The position numbers and the translations under genes were made by a program. The notes under the pieces were generated by a model, which saw nothing but the letters and a program-made list of their open reading frames with translations, was not told the DNA's origin and made no database searches. Shown piece by piece: positions 8,253-16,086 of a DNA stretch of 21,638 nucleotides (positions within the stretch are counted from its first letter, which is position 1; every line of letters begins with the position of its first letter). This DNA comes from CAZEJK01 sp964512045 (GTDB taxonomy: Bacteria; Acidobacteriota; Thermoanaerobaculia; Thermoanaerobaculales; Sulfomarinibacteraceae), in NCBI GenBank assembly GCA_964512045.1, contig CAZEJK010000080.1, positions 1 through 21,638 on the forward strand, in the 5' to 3' direction.

Positions 8253-8707
8253 GCCGTCTCCGGCGCATCGATCAAGATCTCGCGGTCGCTGTCCTCGCCA
8301 ATGGCGAACCGTACCGTCCACAGGCGCGCCTGCCGCGGCTGCCAGCCGAGCACGGTGGCCACCGGCCACTCGATGGCAACGACGGCGTTCGGTTCGGACA
8401 ACAGCTCCTCGAGACCGATTGTTCGTAGCGCCGAAGGATCGTCCTCCAGCCGGTACAGGTCCACGTGGTACAGTACCGACACCACACCGGACGAGCACGG
8501 GTACTCCTGAATCAGGACGTAGCTCGGTGAGCTGACCTCGTCGGGATCAGCGCCGAGGCCTTCGGCGAGCCCGCGGACGAAGGTGGTCTTGCCGGCTGCC
8601 AGCTCACCGTGCAGCACGATGAGGTCGCCGCCCTGCAGCCGCGGTCCGAGCTCTCGGCCGAGCGCCTCTGTGGCTTCAGGAGAGGGGGAGTGGCGATTCT
8701 CGAGCAC
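8249..8707 (-). CDS. tsaE: tRNA N6-threonylcarbamoyladenosine biosynthesis ATPase TsaE
   Basis: 152 aa, the usual TsaE size. TsaE is the ATPase that works with TsaB and TsaD to make t6A37 in ANN-decoding tRNAs. Walker A is GELAAGKTT (34-42), where most homologues have GDLGAGKTT. SPSYVLIQEY (60-69), HVDLYRL (81-87) and IEWP (112-115) are family hallmarks. The start is GTG at 8707 with GGAG eight bases upstream. The stop overlaps the start of the secreted peptidase by 4 bp. A 98-bp gap separates it from the symporter gene upstream. tsaB and tsaD are not in the window. Confidence 0.93.
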   Translation of the reverse strand: MLENRHSPSPEATEALGRELGPRLQGGDLIVLHGELAAGKTTFVRGLAEGLGADPDEVSSPSYVLIQEYPCSSGVVSVLYHVDLYRLEDDPSALRTIGLEELLSEPNAVVAIEWPVATVLGWQPRQARLWTVRFAIGEDSDREILIDAPETA

Positions 8708-8805
8708 TGATCGATCTCCAGACGAGTATGAGTTGTGCAGCCATGCGCGCTCTCTCGGAACCTGCGCCCACGCGGAGTCGTCGGTCCGTCACCCGGTTCC
8801 CTGGT

Positions 8806-10182
8806 CTAACGCTTGCGCCGGACATCTTCTTTCACACGAGCCAGTGCTCGGTCCGCGATCCAGACGACCGCAGCGACGATCATCGCGGCCAGCATCGGTT
8901 CGAGGCCGAGGAGGTTCGCCTCCTCTGACGATCCGAGAAGCCAGAGAATCGCGGTAGTTGCTGCGCCAAGCATCATGGCCACCGCGACCGACGGCCGCGG
9001 GCGCCAGTGCGTCGGCAGATGCACCGAGAGCACAGGAAGAAGAAGTGATGAGGTCACCACGGTGCCGACCGCGTACCAGATCGTGACGGCCGAGTCGAAC
9101 ACCAGGGCGCCGGCTCCGGCGAGGACAGCGGCCGCTGCCAGGCCGTAGCGGGTGCGACGTCTCTGGGATGGGCCAGTAGCATTCGGCGCGAAGTCGTGCC
9201 CCACCGTTGTCGCAGCGAGGAACAGGTAGGAGTCGAGAGTGGACATCACGGTGGCGAACAGGGCGACGATGAACAGCGCCACCAGGGGCTCCGGCAGCAC
9301 CATCTCGGCCAGTCGCGGGAACGCCGCAACCGGATCGTCGAGGTCTGGCAGAAGGGCCCTGGCGGCCAGGCCCGAGAGCGTTGTGAGCGCATCGAACACC
9401 AGCCAGAATGCGACCGCGACGAGGACGCCTCGTCGCGCCACACGGCTCGAGCCAGCGGCAAACACCCTCTGGTAGAACGCAGGGTCCACCAACGTTTGCA
9501 AAGCGATCAGGTACCAGACCACGATCAGCTGCCAGCTCAGGCCTCCGGTCAGATTGGTGTGAGCTGGAGGTAGCGTGTCCCAGATGGCATCGAAACCTCC
9601 GGCGTACACCAGAGCAGCGGGCAGCAGCAGAGCGAAACCCGCGTACATCAGGACACACTGCAGGATATCGGTGCGAACGACGGCCCGAAACCCCGACACA
9701 CCCACGTACACTGCGGAGAACCCAACTGCGACGAGCACTGCCGCTGTCGCGTTCAGGCCGGTGACGTGCTCGATCAGAACGACGAGCATCACGGCGTACG
9801 CTGCCGGTACGGTGAGCGCGAGGATCCCGACGGCGCCGACCAGCCGTGCCGGCCGACCGTACGTTGTCTCCAGGAGATCGGGGATGCTTACGGCGGAGCC
9901 GCGCTGGAGACGCTCCGACAGGAACAGTGCAAATAGCAGTGCAGCGAGGTAGTAGGGGACCCCGAACACGAACCAGGTTGCCAGACCGACGGTCCAGGCG
10001 TACTCGCCGACGCCGAGGATACCCCCGTACCACGTGGAAACCAGGGTTGCAACGAAGGCCGGCAACGTCAGACGGCGACCGCCGAGCAGGAAGTCGGTGG
10101 CGTCGCTGGCGACACCTCGTGCGCTGATCGAGAGCAGCAGGAGCGCCGCCAGGTACACGAGGATCAGGATGAGTGCCAGCAC
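8806..10182 (-). CDS. Sodium:solute symporter (SSS family)
   Basis: About 458 aa, an inner-membrane LeuT-fold transporter with roughly 12-13 hydrophobic helices. Family marks are DFLLGGRRL (30-38) and STWYGG (49-54) after helix 1, SGFRAVVRTDILQ (163-175), DPAFYQRVFAA (233-243), and FATVMSTLDSYL (309-320) with the Ser/Thr of the sodium site. Start: no ATG fits. The GTG at 10182 places the first helix at the N-terminus as expected and lies 10 bp after the GGDEF stop, but has only a weak ribosome binding site. A frame start further upstream at 10284 would run through the GGDEF C-terminus and is unlikely. The short gap suggests cotranscription with the cyclase. The solute cannot be deduced; a one-gene symporter without a sensor domain could carry sugars, amino acids or other organic solutes. 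Confidence 0.88.
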   Translation of the reverse strand: MLALILILVYLAALLLLSISARGVASDATDFLLGGRRLTLPAFVATLVSTWYGGILGVGEYAWTVGLATWFVFGVPYYLAALLFALFLSERLQRGSAVSIPDLLETTYGRPARLVGAVGILALTVPAAYAVMLVVLIEHVTGLNATAAVLVAVGFSAVYVGVSGFRAVVRTDILQCVLMYAGFALLLPAALVYAGGFDAIWDTLPPAHTNLTGGLSWQLIVVWYLIALQTLVDPAFYQRVFAAGSSRVARRGVLVAVAFWLVFDALTTLSGLAARALLPDLDDPVAAFPRLAEMVLPEPLVALFIVALFATVMSTLDSYLFLAATTVGHDFAPNATGPSQRRRTRYGLAAAAVLAGAGALVFDSAVTIWYAVGTVVTSSLLLPVLSVHLPTHWRPRPSVAVAMMLGAATTAILWLLGSSEEANLLGLEPMLAAMIVAAVVWIADRALARVKEDVRRKR

Positions 10183-10192
10183 GGAGCGATGG

Positions 10193-11326
10193 TCAGCGGC
10201 GTCCGGCGCGCCGCCGTTCCTTGTTGGCGTACATGTGCTGATCTGCCTGCTCGAGAGCAGCGGTAATCCCCTCGCGCGTTGCACAGGAGGACACTCCCCA
10301 GCTCACGCGCAGCTCTTCGTCGTATGGAAAGTCCGAGGCGCTTTCGGAGAGAAGACGGATGAGGTTGCCGAACCGTCGCATCGCGGTGAGCTGGCCGGCG
10401 CCGGAGAGCACCACCAGAAACTCGTCGCCGCCCCAGCGAACGACAAGATCGTCGGTTCGGGTTGTGCTCTTGAGAACGCGGGCCACGAGCTGCAGCGCCT
10501 CATCTCCGGCGGCGTGGCCGTGGCGGTCGTTGATGCCTTTGAGATCGTCGACATCGACCAGTACGACGGACACGACGTCATCCTCGTCCCAGCTCTCGAA
10601 CCAGGCACGCAGGGCGTGGCGGTTCGCGCACCGTGTCAGAGGGTCCACCTCCGCAAGCTGGAGGAGGTGCTCCTGGGTCTTTTCGAGGTCGCTCGCGGCG
10701 GAACGGAGCGCATCGATGCTCCAATTTGCCACGACCACGACGAGCCCCGTGCCGTACAGGATCGTTGCGACCGGACCGAGGAAGGCGAGCCACATCGTCA
10801 TGTCGGTGGTCTCAGGGCTGATGAGCAGGTTGTCAACGATCTGCAGGGTGGCGGTGATTCCGCCGACCAGGAAGCCGCCGGCGGTGAGGCTGCGTCCAGG
10901 GAGGATCGGAAAGGTCGTCAGGACCAGCGCGCACGCGGCGAAGAGCAGCCCGGTGGAGACGACCTCTTGGAGAATGCGCAGTGGTTCGCCCGGCGCAATC
11001 ACACCTGTCATCAGCATGACAACCGCCACGACCCCTCCGCTCGCAAGCGCTCGCCGGGATGGCTGCTGCTGACTTTGGAACGACTCCACGCCAAGGACGA
11101 GGAGGATGATGGCTGTCACCTGCAGGGCAGCGTGCGCAGCGCTTCCCAGAGGATCGAGGCCCAGCACCCCGTTGAGCAGGAGCACCACCTGTGCGCCCGC
11201 GAGCGTCAGCAGCCCGGCGATCCAAAGGCTGTGTCCGGAGATCCGCCTCGGTATGTGCAGGCTGGCCAGCGCTACTGCGGCTGCCACAGCGAACACGGCA
11301 ACGCACGCCGAGCACGACACCGTCAT
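10193..11326 (-). CDS. Seven-helix membrane GGDEF diguanylate cyclase
   Basis: 377 aa. Seven hydrophobic segments (about 7-24, 33-54, 64-81, 94-110, 124-141, 147-168, 177-200) are followed by a short linker helix (201-225) and a GGDEF domain (226-370). The active-site loop RWGGDEF (297-303) is intact. RTDD at 290-293, five residues before GGDEF, is a good RxxD inhibitory site. DVDDLKGINDRHGH (258-271) carries the metal/GTP-binding residues. The protein should make cyclic di-GMP in response to something sensed by the membrane part, which does not match a sensor domain I can name. There is no EAL domain. The ATG at 11326 has GGGAG about 10 nt upstream. It is divergent from pilT, so c-di-GMP control of pilus motility is a reasonable guess. 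Confidence 0.9.
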   Translation of the reverse strand: MTVSCSACVAVFAVAAAVALASLHIPRRISGHSLWIAGLLTLAGAQVVLLLNGVLGLDPLGSAAHAALQVTAIILLVLGVESFQSQQQPSRRALASGGVVAVVMLMTGVIAPGEPLRILQEVVSTGLLFAACALVLTTFPILPGRSLTAGGFLVGGITATLQIVDNLLISPETTDMTMWLAFLGPVATILYGTGLVVVVANWSIDALRSAASDLEKTQEHLLQLAEVDPLTRCANRHALRAWFESWDEDDVVSVVLVDVDDLKGINDRHGHAAGDEALQLVARVLKSTTRTDDLVVRWGGDEFLVVLSGAGQLTAMRRFGNLIRLLSESASDFPYDEELRVSWGVSSCATREGITAALEQADQHMYANKERRRAGRR

Positions 11327-11635
11327 GGGACTCGGCTCCCGGGGCCATGGACAGCTTGGAGCGGCTCTTCGTCACCGCCAGAACCGGCACGAATGTGCTC
11401 TGACAGGATCATCGGGGCCATGATAGCGCACGGGCCTCGGCCGCGAGAGCGGTCGGTCGGGCTCTGACAGCGACCCGTGCGGCGGCACGACCGGCCGGGC
11501 TGCGCCGAGTGACGAGACGCTCGGATGCATCTGCTGAGGAGCAGCGGTTGCGGAAATTGGCTACACTGGTAGCTGGAGCTGCTGGACGAGCGCGCATCAG
11601 CGAACGGAAGGCACCACCAGGGAGGCTGGAGAGCA
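11327..11635. other. Divergent control region between the diguanylate cyclase and pilT genes
   Basis: 309 bp with no gene that I can support; open frames crossing it are arginine/proline-rich shadows. For pilT, TACACT (11562-11567) is a possible -10 without a good -35. For the cyclase, TATCAT on the minus strand (11420-11425) is a possible -10, also with a poor -35. The 10-mer GCTCTGACAG occurs twice in the same orientation (11397-11406 and 11461-11470), flanking the candidate minus-strand -10. This could be a pair of regulator sites or chance. pilT has GGAGG just upstream of its ATG. Confidence 0.4.
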
Positions 11636-12814
11636 ATGCATATCAACGACATTCTGAAGGTCGCAGTCGAGCGGAAGGCATCGGACGTGCACCTGAAGGT
11701 GGGCAGCCACCCGGTTTTACGGATCGATGGCAAGCTGCAGGTCATGTCCGAGTTCAAGCGGATGATGCAGGAGGACACCATCGCGATGGCGTTCTCCATG
11801 ATGTCGTCGCGGCAGAAAGAGAAGTTCAAGCATAACCTCGAGATCGACATGGCCTACTCGGTACCCGGACTGGGCCGGTTCCGCTGCAATATCTTTCAGC
11901 AGCGAGGCTCGGTTGGTCTGGTTCTGCGGCTGATTCCTGCCCGGATCAACAACTTCAAGGAGCTGATGCTGCCGCCGGTACTCGAGCGGATCTGCGAGGA
12001 GCAGCGAGGCCTGGTGCTCGTCACCGGGACGACGGGTTCGGGAAAGTCCACGTCACTCGCCGCGATGATCGAGCACATCAACTCACGTCGAGTTGAGCAC
12101 ATCATGACCATCGAGGACCCGATCGAGTTCCTGCACAGGGACAAGAAGTCGATCATCAACCAGCGCGAGGTGGAGGTCGACACGCGGGGGTTCTCTGGAG
12201 CGCTCCGATCCGCACTGCGGCAGGACCCTGACGTCATTTTAGTGGGCGAGATGCGCGACTACGAGACCATCGAGACCGCGCTGCTGGCAGCGGAGACGGG
12301 TCATCTCGTCCTGTCGACCCTGCACACCCTGGACGCCACCGAGTCGGTCAACCGAGTGATCTCGGTATTTCCCCCGCACCAACAGAAGCAGATCCGATTA
12401 CAGCTCGCGTCGGTTCTGAAGGGGATCGTGTCGATGCGGCTGCTGCCCCGTGCAGATGGGCTCGGGCGGGTCCCGGCCGTCGAGGTGCTGCTGTCGACGC
12501 CGTACATCAGGGACTGCGTCGAGAACAAGGAGAAGACCAAGCTGATCCACGACGCGATCGCGGATGGCACGAGCCAGTATGGGATGCAGACGTTCGACCA
12601 GTCGCTATACATCCTGTACAAGAACGGTTTGATCACCCTCGAGGAAGCTATGCGCCGCGCGAGTAACCCGGACGAGTTCAAGCTGAAGATCCAGGGCATT
12701 CAGTCCACTGGAGATATCTCCAAGGAGATCATGGAGGGCACGCTCGAGCTCGGCGATCAGGTGGACCCGTTCCAGGAAGAGTCGCCGTTCGAGTTCGATA
12801 ATCAGGAGTTCTAA
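11636..12814 (+). CDS. pilT: Type IV pilus retraction ATPase PilT
   Basis: 392 aa. PilT is a hexameric cytoplasmic ATPase that depolymerises type IV pili for twitching and DNA uptake. The N-terminal PAS-like domain begins typically (KASDVHLKVGSHPVLRIDG, 14-32). Walker A is GTTGSGKST (131-139), the Asp box MTIEDPIE (157-164), Walker B DVILVGEMRD (199-208) and the His box STLHT (227-231). MQTFDQSL lies in the C-terminal part. The tail is strongly acidic (FQEESPFEFDNQEF), longer than in many PilT and with no known function. A GGAGG-GGAG region precedes the ATG. No other pilus genes are in the window, so this copy lies away from a pilus operon. PilU-like paralogues cannot be excluded. recX follows on the same strand. 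Confidence 0.95.
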   Translation: MHINDILKVAVERKASDVHLKVGSHPVLRIDGKLQVMSEFKRMMQEDTIAMAFSMMSSRQKEKFKHNLEIDMAYSVPGLGRFRCNIFQQRGSVGLVLRLIPARINNFKELMLPPVLERICEEQRGLVLVTGTTGSGKSTSLAAMIEHINSRRVEHIMTIEDPIEFLHRDKKSIINQREVEVDTRGFSGALRSALRQDPDVILVGEMRDYETIETALLAAETGHLVLSTLHTLDATESVNRVISVFPPHQQKQIRLQLASVLKGIVSMRLLPRADGLGRVPAVEVLLSTPYIRDCVENKEKTKLIHDAIADGTSQYGMQTFDQSLYILYKNGLITLEEAMRRASNPDEFKLKIQGIQSTGDISKEIMEGTLELGDQVDPFQEESPFEFDNQEF

Positions 12815-12890
12815 CTCAGACGGCTGCTGCGCTCTGCGGGTCGCATGCTGGAGACCCCACGATTGGTGTCGGAGCCGGCGGCTGCACCAC

Positions 12891-12897
12891 GAGGGAG
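12891..12897 (+). promoter_or_regulatory. Ribosome binding site that decides the recX start
   Basis: GAGGGAG ends one base before the ATG at 12899. The earlier in-frame ATG at 12845 has no purine-rich site in front of it and would add 18 residues rich in Ala and Pro that are not typical of RecX. I therefore favour 12899, though spacing from GAGG to the ATG (4 nt) is short. Confidence 0.5.
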
Positions 12898-12898
12898 T

Positions 12899-13384
12899 AT
12901 GGGTCCGGTCGAGACAGCGTTCGCGCTCCTCGCGCGGAGGGATCACACCCGTTGGGAGCTTGCGACGAAGCTGGGCCAGCGTGGTTTCGGCGAGGATGAA
13001 GTCGCTGCAGCGCTGGATCGATGTGACGAGCTCGGTTACCTGGACGACGCGGCCTTTTCCGAGCGGTTCGTCGCGTCCCGCGCGGTCCGGAACGGGTGGG
13101 GTCCGTTGCGACTTGAGGCGGAGCTTAGACGCCGCGGCGTCGACCGAGAGGTCGCGGAGAACGCGGTGGTTGTTGACGATGCAGTGTACGCCGAGGCTCT
13201 GGCGACAGCGGTTCGCAAGCTCGAGCAACGGCGGAAGCGGGGCTGGCACAGGGTTCCTCAGCAACGCTCGCGGATGGTAAGCTCCCTGCTCGGCTGTGGC
13301 TTCGAGGCCGATACGGCGATCCAGGCGGTGGATGCTCTGGTTCGCGAGAGGGAGACAGCAGACGATGCGAGCGAGATCGAGTGA
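12899..13384 (+). CDS. recX: Regulatory protein RecX
   Basis: 161 aa from the favoured start (179 aa if the ATG at 12845 is used); E. coli RecX is about 166 aa. RecX binds RecA filaments and limits recombination and the SOS response. It is built of three-helix units: ALLARRDHTRWELATKL (9-25), then GYLDDAAFSERFVASR (46-61) with WGPLRLEAELRRRG (67-80), and a third unit near RMVSSLLGCGF (125-135). All three are recognisable. recX usually sits near recA or alaS; here the end overlaps alaS by 20 bp, consistent with the common recX-alaS order. recA itself is not in the window. Confidence 0.88.
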   Translation: MGPVETAFALLARRDHTRWELATKLGQRGFGEDEVAAALDRCDELGYLDDAAFSERFVASRAVRNGWGPLRLEAELRRRGVDREVAENAVVVDDAVYAEALATAVRKLEQRRKRGWHRVPQQRSRMVSSLLGCGFEADTAIQAVDALVRERETADDASEIE

Positions 13385-16007
13385 CGAGATCCGTCAGGCA
13401 TTTCTGGATTACTTCGCGGCGAACGGGCACCGGATCGTACCGTCGTCGTCGTTACTACCCGGTGGTGACAGCACCCTGCTTTTCGCCAACGCAGGAATGA
13501 ACCAGTTCAAGGACGTCTTTGCGGGACGACAGAAGCTCGACTACAGCCGTGCCGCGTCGTCCCAGAAGTGTGTGCGCGCCGGCGGTAAGCACAACGACCT
13601 GGAGAATGTGGGCTATACCGCGCGTCACCACACGTTCTTCGAGATGCTCGGCAACTTCTCGTTCGGCGATTACTTCAAGCGTGACGCCATCCGGTTTGCC
13701 TGGGAGCTGCTGGTAGACGAGTTCGAGCTGCCGGTGGATCGGCTCTGGTTCACCGTGTACACCACGGATGACGAGGCTGCCGAGCTGTGGGAGGAGATCG
13801 GAGCGCCACGAGAGCGGATACTTCGCTTCGGTGAGAAGGACAACTTCTGGGCGATGGGGGAGACCGGCCCGTGCGGGCCCTGCTCGGAGGTGCACTTCGA
13901 CCGCGGCCCGGACCCGTTCGCCGCGGGACGCGCCGAGCTTGTCAACGGCCCCACAGACGAGATCATGGAGATCTGGAACCTGGTATTCATGCAGTCGGAT
14001 CGAGATGCTGAAGGAACGGTACGCCCTTTGCCGCGCCCGTCGATCGACACCGGCATGGGGCTGGAGCGGATCGCCATGGTGCTGCAGGGAGTGGACAGCA
14101 ACTATGACACGGACCTGTTCACGTCGATCTTGAAGGCCATCGGCGATCTCGCAGGTCGGACGTACCGCCCGGACGGCCCGGAGGCGCCCGCATTCCGTGT
14201 GATCGCGGACCACGCCCGGGCGACGACCTTCCTGATGAGCGACGGCGTCGTACCGTCGAATGAGGGCCGTGGCTATGTGCTGCGACGGATCATCCGACGT
14301 GCCTTGCGCTACGGGCGGCAGCTGGGCCTCGAAGGGCCATTTCTGCACCAGCTGGTGGCTGTTGTCGGAGAGATGATGGGAGGACAGTACCCCGAGGTGA
14401 TCGAGCGTCGGGACGTGGTTGTGACGCAGCTAGGGCAGGAGGAAGAGCGCTTTGCAAAGACACTCAACCGTGGGACGGACGTGGCTCAGCGAGAGATCGA
14501 GCGGTTGAAGCGAAGCGGAGTCGAGCGCGTTCCAGGGTCCGTAGCATTCGATCTGTACCAGACCCACGGTATTCCCGTGGAGCTTGTCGAGGAGTTCGCG
14601 CAGGAAGAGGGGTTGGACCTCGATCTGCAAGGGTACCAGGCGGAGCTCGAAGCACGACGGGAGAAGGACAAGGAGACGTGGCACAGCGCCGTCGAGACCC
14701 GGCCGGAGTACGCGGACCTGGCTGGAAGCGTCCACACCAGGTTTGTCGGCTACGAGCAGCTCGAGGTCCAGACGATTGTTGAAGCCCTGCTCGGATCTGA
14801 GGGGATCACGGAGAGTCTGCCTGCGGGAACCGACGGCGAGGTGATCCTGGCAGTGACGCCGTTCTACGCCGAGAGTGGTGGGCAGGTCGGCGATACAGGC
14901 AGGCTCGAGTGGCAGGACGGCCTGGCCTACGTTCGGGATACACAGCGACCCTCGGAGGACCTGATCATCCACAAGGTCTCCGTGGAGCGCGGAGCTCTCG
15001 AGCGCCACTCGGCCGTGCGCGCCTACGTCGAGAGCGATCCGCGACGCGACACGCAGCGCAATCACACGGCGACCCATCTGCTCCACGAAGCGCTACGGGC
15101 AGTGCTGGGCGCGGCGGCACAGCAGGCGGGCTCGCTGGTCGAGCCACAACGGCTTCGGTTCGACTTCAACTGGGGCGAGGTCGTCAGTGAAGCGCAGCTG
15201 GACGAGATCGAGCGTCGCGTAGCCAACAATGTGGCCGCGAACTACGAGGTGTCGAAGGCGATCATGCCGATCGACCGCGCCCGGGAGCTTGGCGCGATGG
15301 CCCTGTTCGGTGAGAAGTACGGTGACGAGGTCCGAGTGGTGTCGGTCGGCGGAGGGGACGTGTCAGTGGAGCTGTGCGGTGGCTGCCATGTGGTCCGGAC
15401 AGGCGACATTGGGACGTTCAAGATCACCTCGGAACGCGGCATCGCGGCAGGCGTGCGCCGGATCGAAGCTGTCACCGGGACGTATGCCGTTCGCCACATC
15501 CAAGACGTTTTCCAGAGGATGCGTTCCCTTTCCAAGCGCTACAAGACGTCGCTCGATCAGCTGCCGACTCTTCTCCAGGCTCGCGACTCCAGGCTCGGTG
15601 AGCTCGAGGACGAGGTGCGTCGGCTCAAGCTCAAGCTGGCATCGGGAGACGCCGACGCCAAGGAGGACCGGCGCGAGGTGAGCGGGGTGACAGTGCTGAC
15701 TCGAGTCGTGCCGGAGATGGCGACCAGCGAGCTGCGGACGTTGGCCGATACACTGCGCCAACGGATCGGATCGGGAGTTGTGGCCCTCGGTATGGAGTCA
15801 GACGGCAAGGCAACGCTCCTTGTGGCAGTCACCGAGGACCGAGTGCAGCAGATCCATGCCGGCAACCTTGTCAAGGAGCTCGCACCGATCGTCGGCGGGC
15901 GGGGTGGTGGGCGACCGAACCTTGCCCAGGCGGGAGGTCCCGAGGCGGACAAGATTCCACAGGCGTTGGCACAGGTGACGGAGGCTGTGGAGCGCATGGT
16001 GTCGTAG
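13365..16007 (+). CDS. alaS: Alanine--tRNA ligase
   Basis: 880 aa, full length. It charges tRNA-Ala with alanine and hydrolyses mischarged Ser- and Gly-tRNA-Ala. The catalytic core begins at residue 6 (DEIRQAFLDYF), with RHHTFFEMLGNFSFGDYFK (87-105) and the class II motif 3 region GMGLERIAMVLQG. The editing domain has HTATH (His567, His571) and the zinc pair Cys671/His675 in CGGCH, where most AlaS proteins read CGGTH. The coiled-coil oligomerisation segment and C-Ala domain with GGRGGGRPNLAQAGG near the end are complete. The start at 13365 lies inside the recX 3' end, with GGGAG about 10 nt upstream. No frameshift or truncation. Confidence 0.97.
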   Translation: MRARSSDEIRQAFLDYFAANGHRIVPSSSLLPGGDSTLLFANAGMNQFKDVFAGRQKLDYSRAASSQKCVRAGGKHNDLENVGYTARHHTFFEMLGNFSFGDYFKRDAIRFAWELLVDEFELPVDRLWFTVYTTDDEAAELWEEIGAPRERILRFGEKDNFWAMGETGPCGPCSEVHFDRGPDPFAAGRAELVNGPTDEIMEIWNLVFMQSDRDAEGTVRPLPRPSIDTGMGLERIAMVLQGVDSNYDTDLFTSILKAIGDLAGRTYRPDGPEAPAFRVIADHARATTFLMSDGVVPSNEGRGYVLRRIIRRALRYGRQLGLEGPFLHQLVAVVGEMMGGQYPEVIERRDVVVTQLGQEEERFAKTLNRGTDVAQREIERLKRSGVERVPGSVAFDLYQTHGIPVELVEEFAQEEGLDLDLQGYQAELEARREKDKETWHSAVETRPEYADLAGSVHTRFVGYEQLEVQTIVEALLGSEGITESLPAGTDGEVILAVTPFYAESGGQVGDTGRLEWQDGLAYVRDTQRPSEDLIIHKVSVERGALERHSAVRAYVESDPRRDTQRNHTATHLLHEALRAVLGAAAQQAGSLVEPQRLRFDFNWGEVVSEAQLDEIERRVANNVAANYEVSKAIMPIDRARELGAMALFGEKYGDEVRVVSVGGGDVSVELCGGCHVVRTGDIGTFKITSERGIAAGVRRIEAVTGTYAVRHIQDVFQRMRSLSKRYKTSLDQLPTLLQARDSRLGELEDEVRRLKLKLASGDADAKEDRREVSGVTVLTRVVPEMATSELRTLADTLRQRIGSGVVALGMESDGKATLLVAVTEDRVQQIHAGNLVKELAPIVGGRGGGRPNLAQAGGPEADKIPQALAQVTEAVERMVS

Positions 16008-16010
16008 CGG

Positions 16011-16031
16011 CCACGCCGGGGCTCGGCGTGG
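16011..16031. terminator. Hairpin between convergent alaS and kinase genes
   Basis: CCACGCCG - 5-nt loop - CGGCGTGG is a perfect 8-bp GC-rich stem that begins 4 bp after the alaS stop. It is in the 79-bp gap where alaS and the kinase gene converge. No T-run follows, so it would be a weak or factor-assisted terminator, or a 3'-end stabilising structure. Confidence 0.5.
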
Positions 16032-16086
16032 TGGAGAAGCGACGTCGATCTGTCGAGGAGCGCGAGGAGCGAGGGCTTCGGTGAGC

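Noticed and set aside
8789..10033. Second minus-strand frame (414 codons) over the symporter gene
   Set aside because: It is arginine- and glycine-rich with no membrane helices, whereas the overlapping frame is a clear SSS transporter.
11384..11400. Sigma-54-like element (GGCACG ... TGC) upstream of pilT
   Set aside because: The GG to GC spacing is one base short of the required distance, and the site lies about 240 bp from the pilT start.
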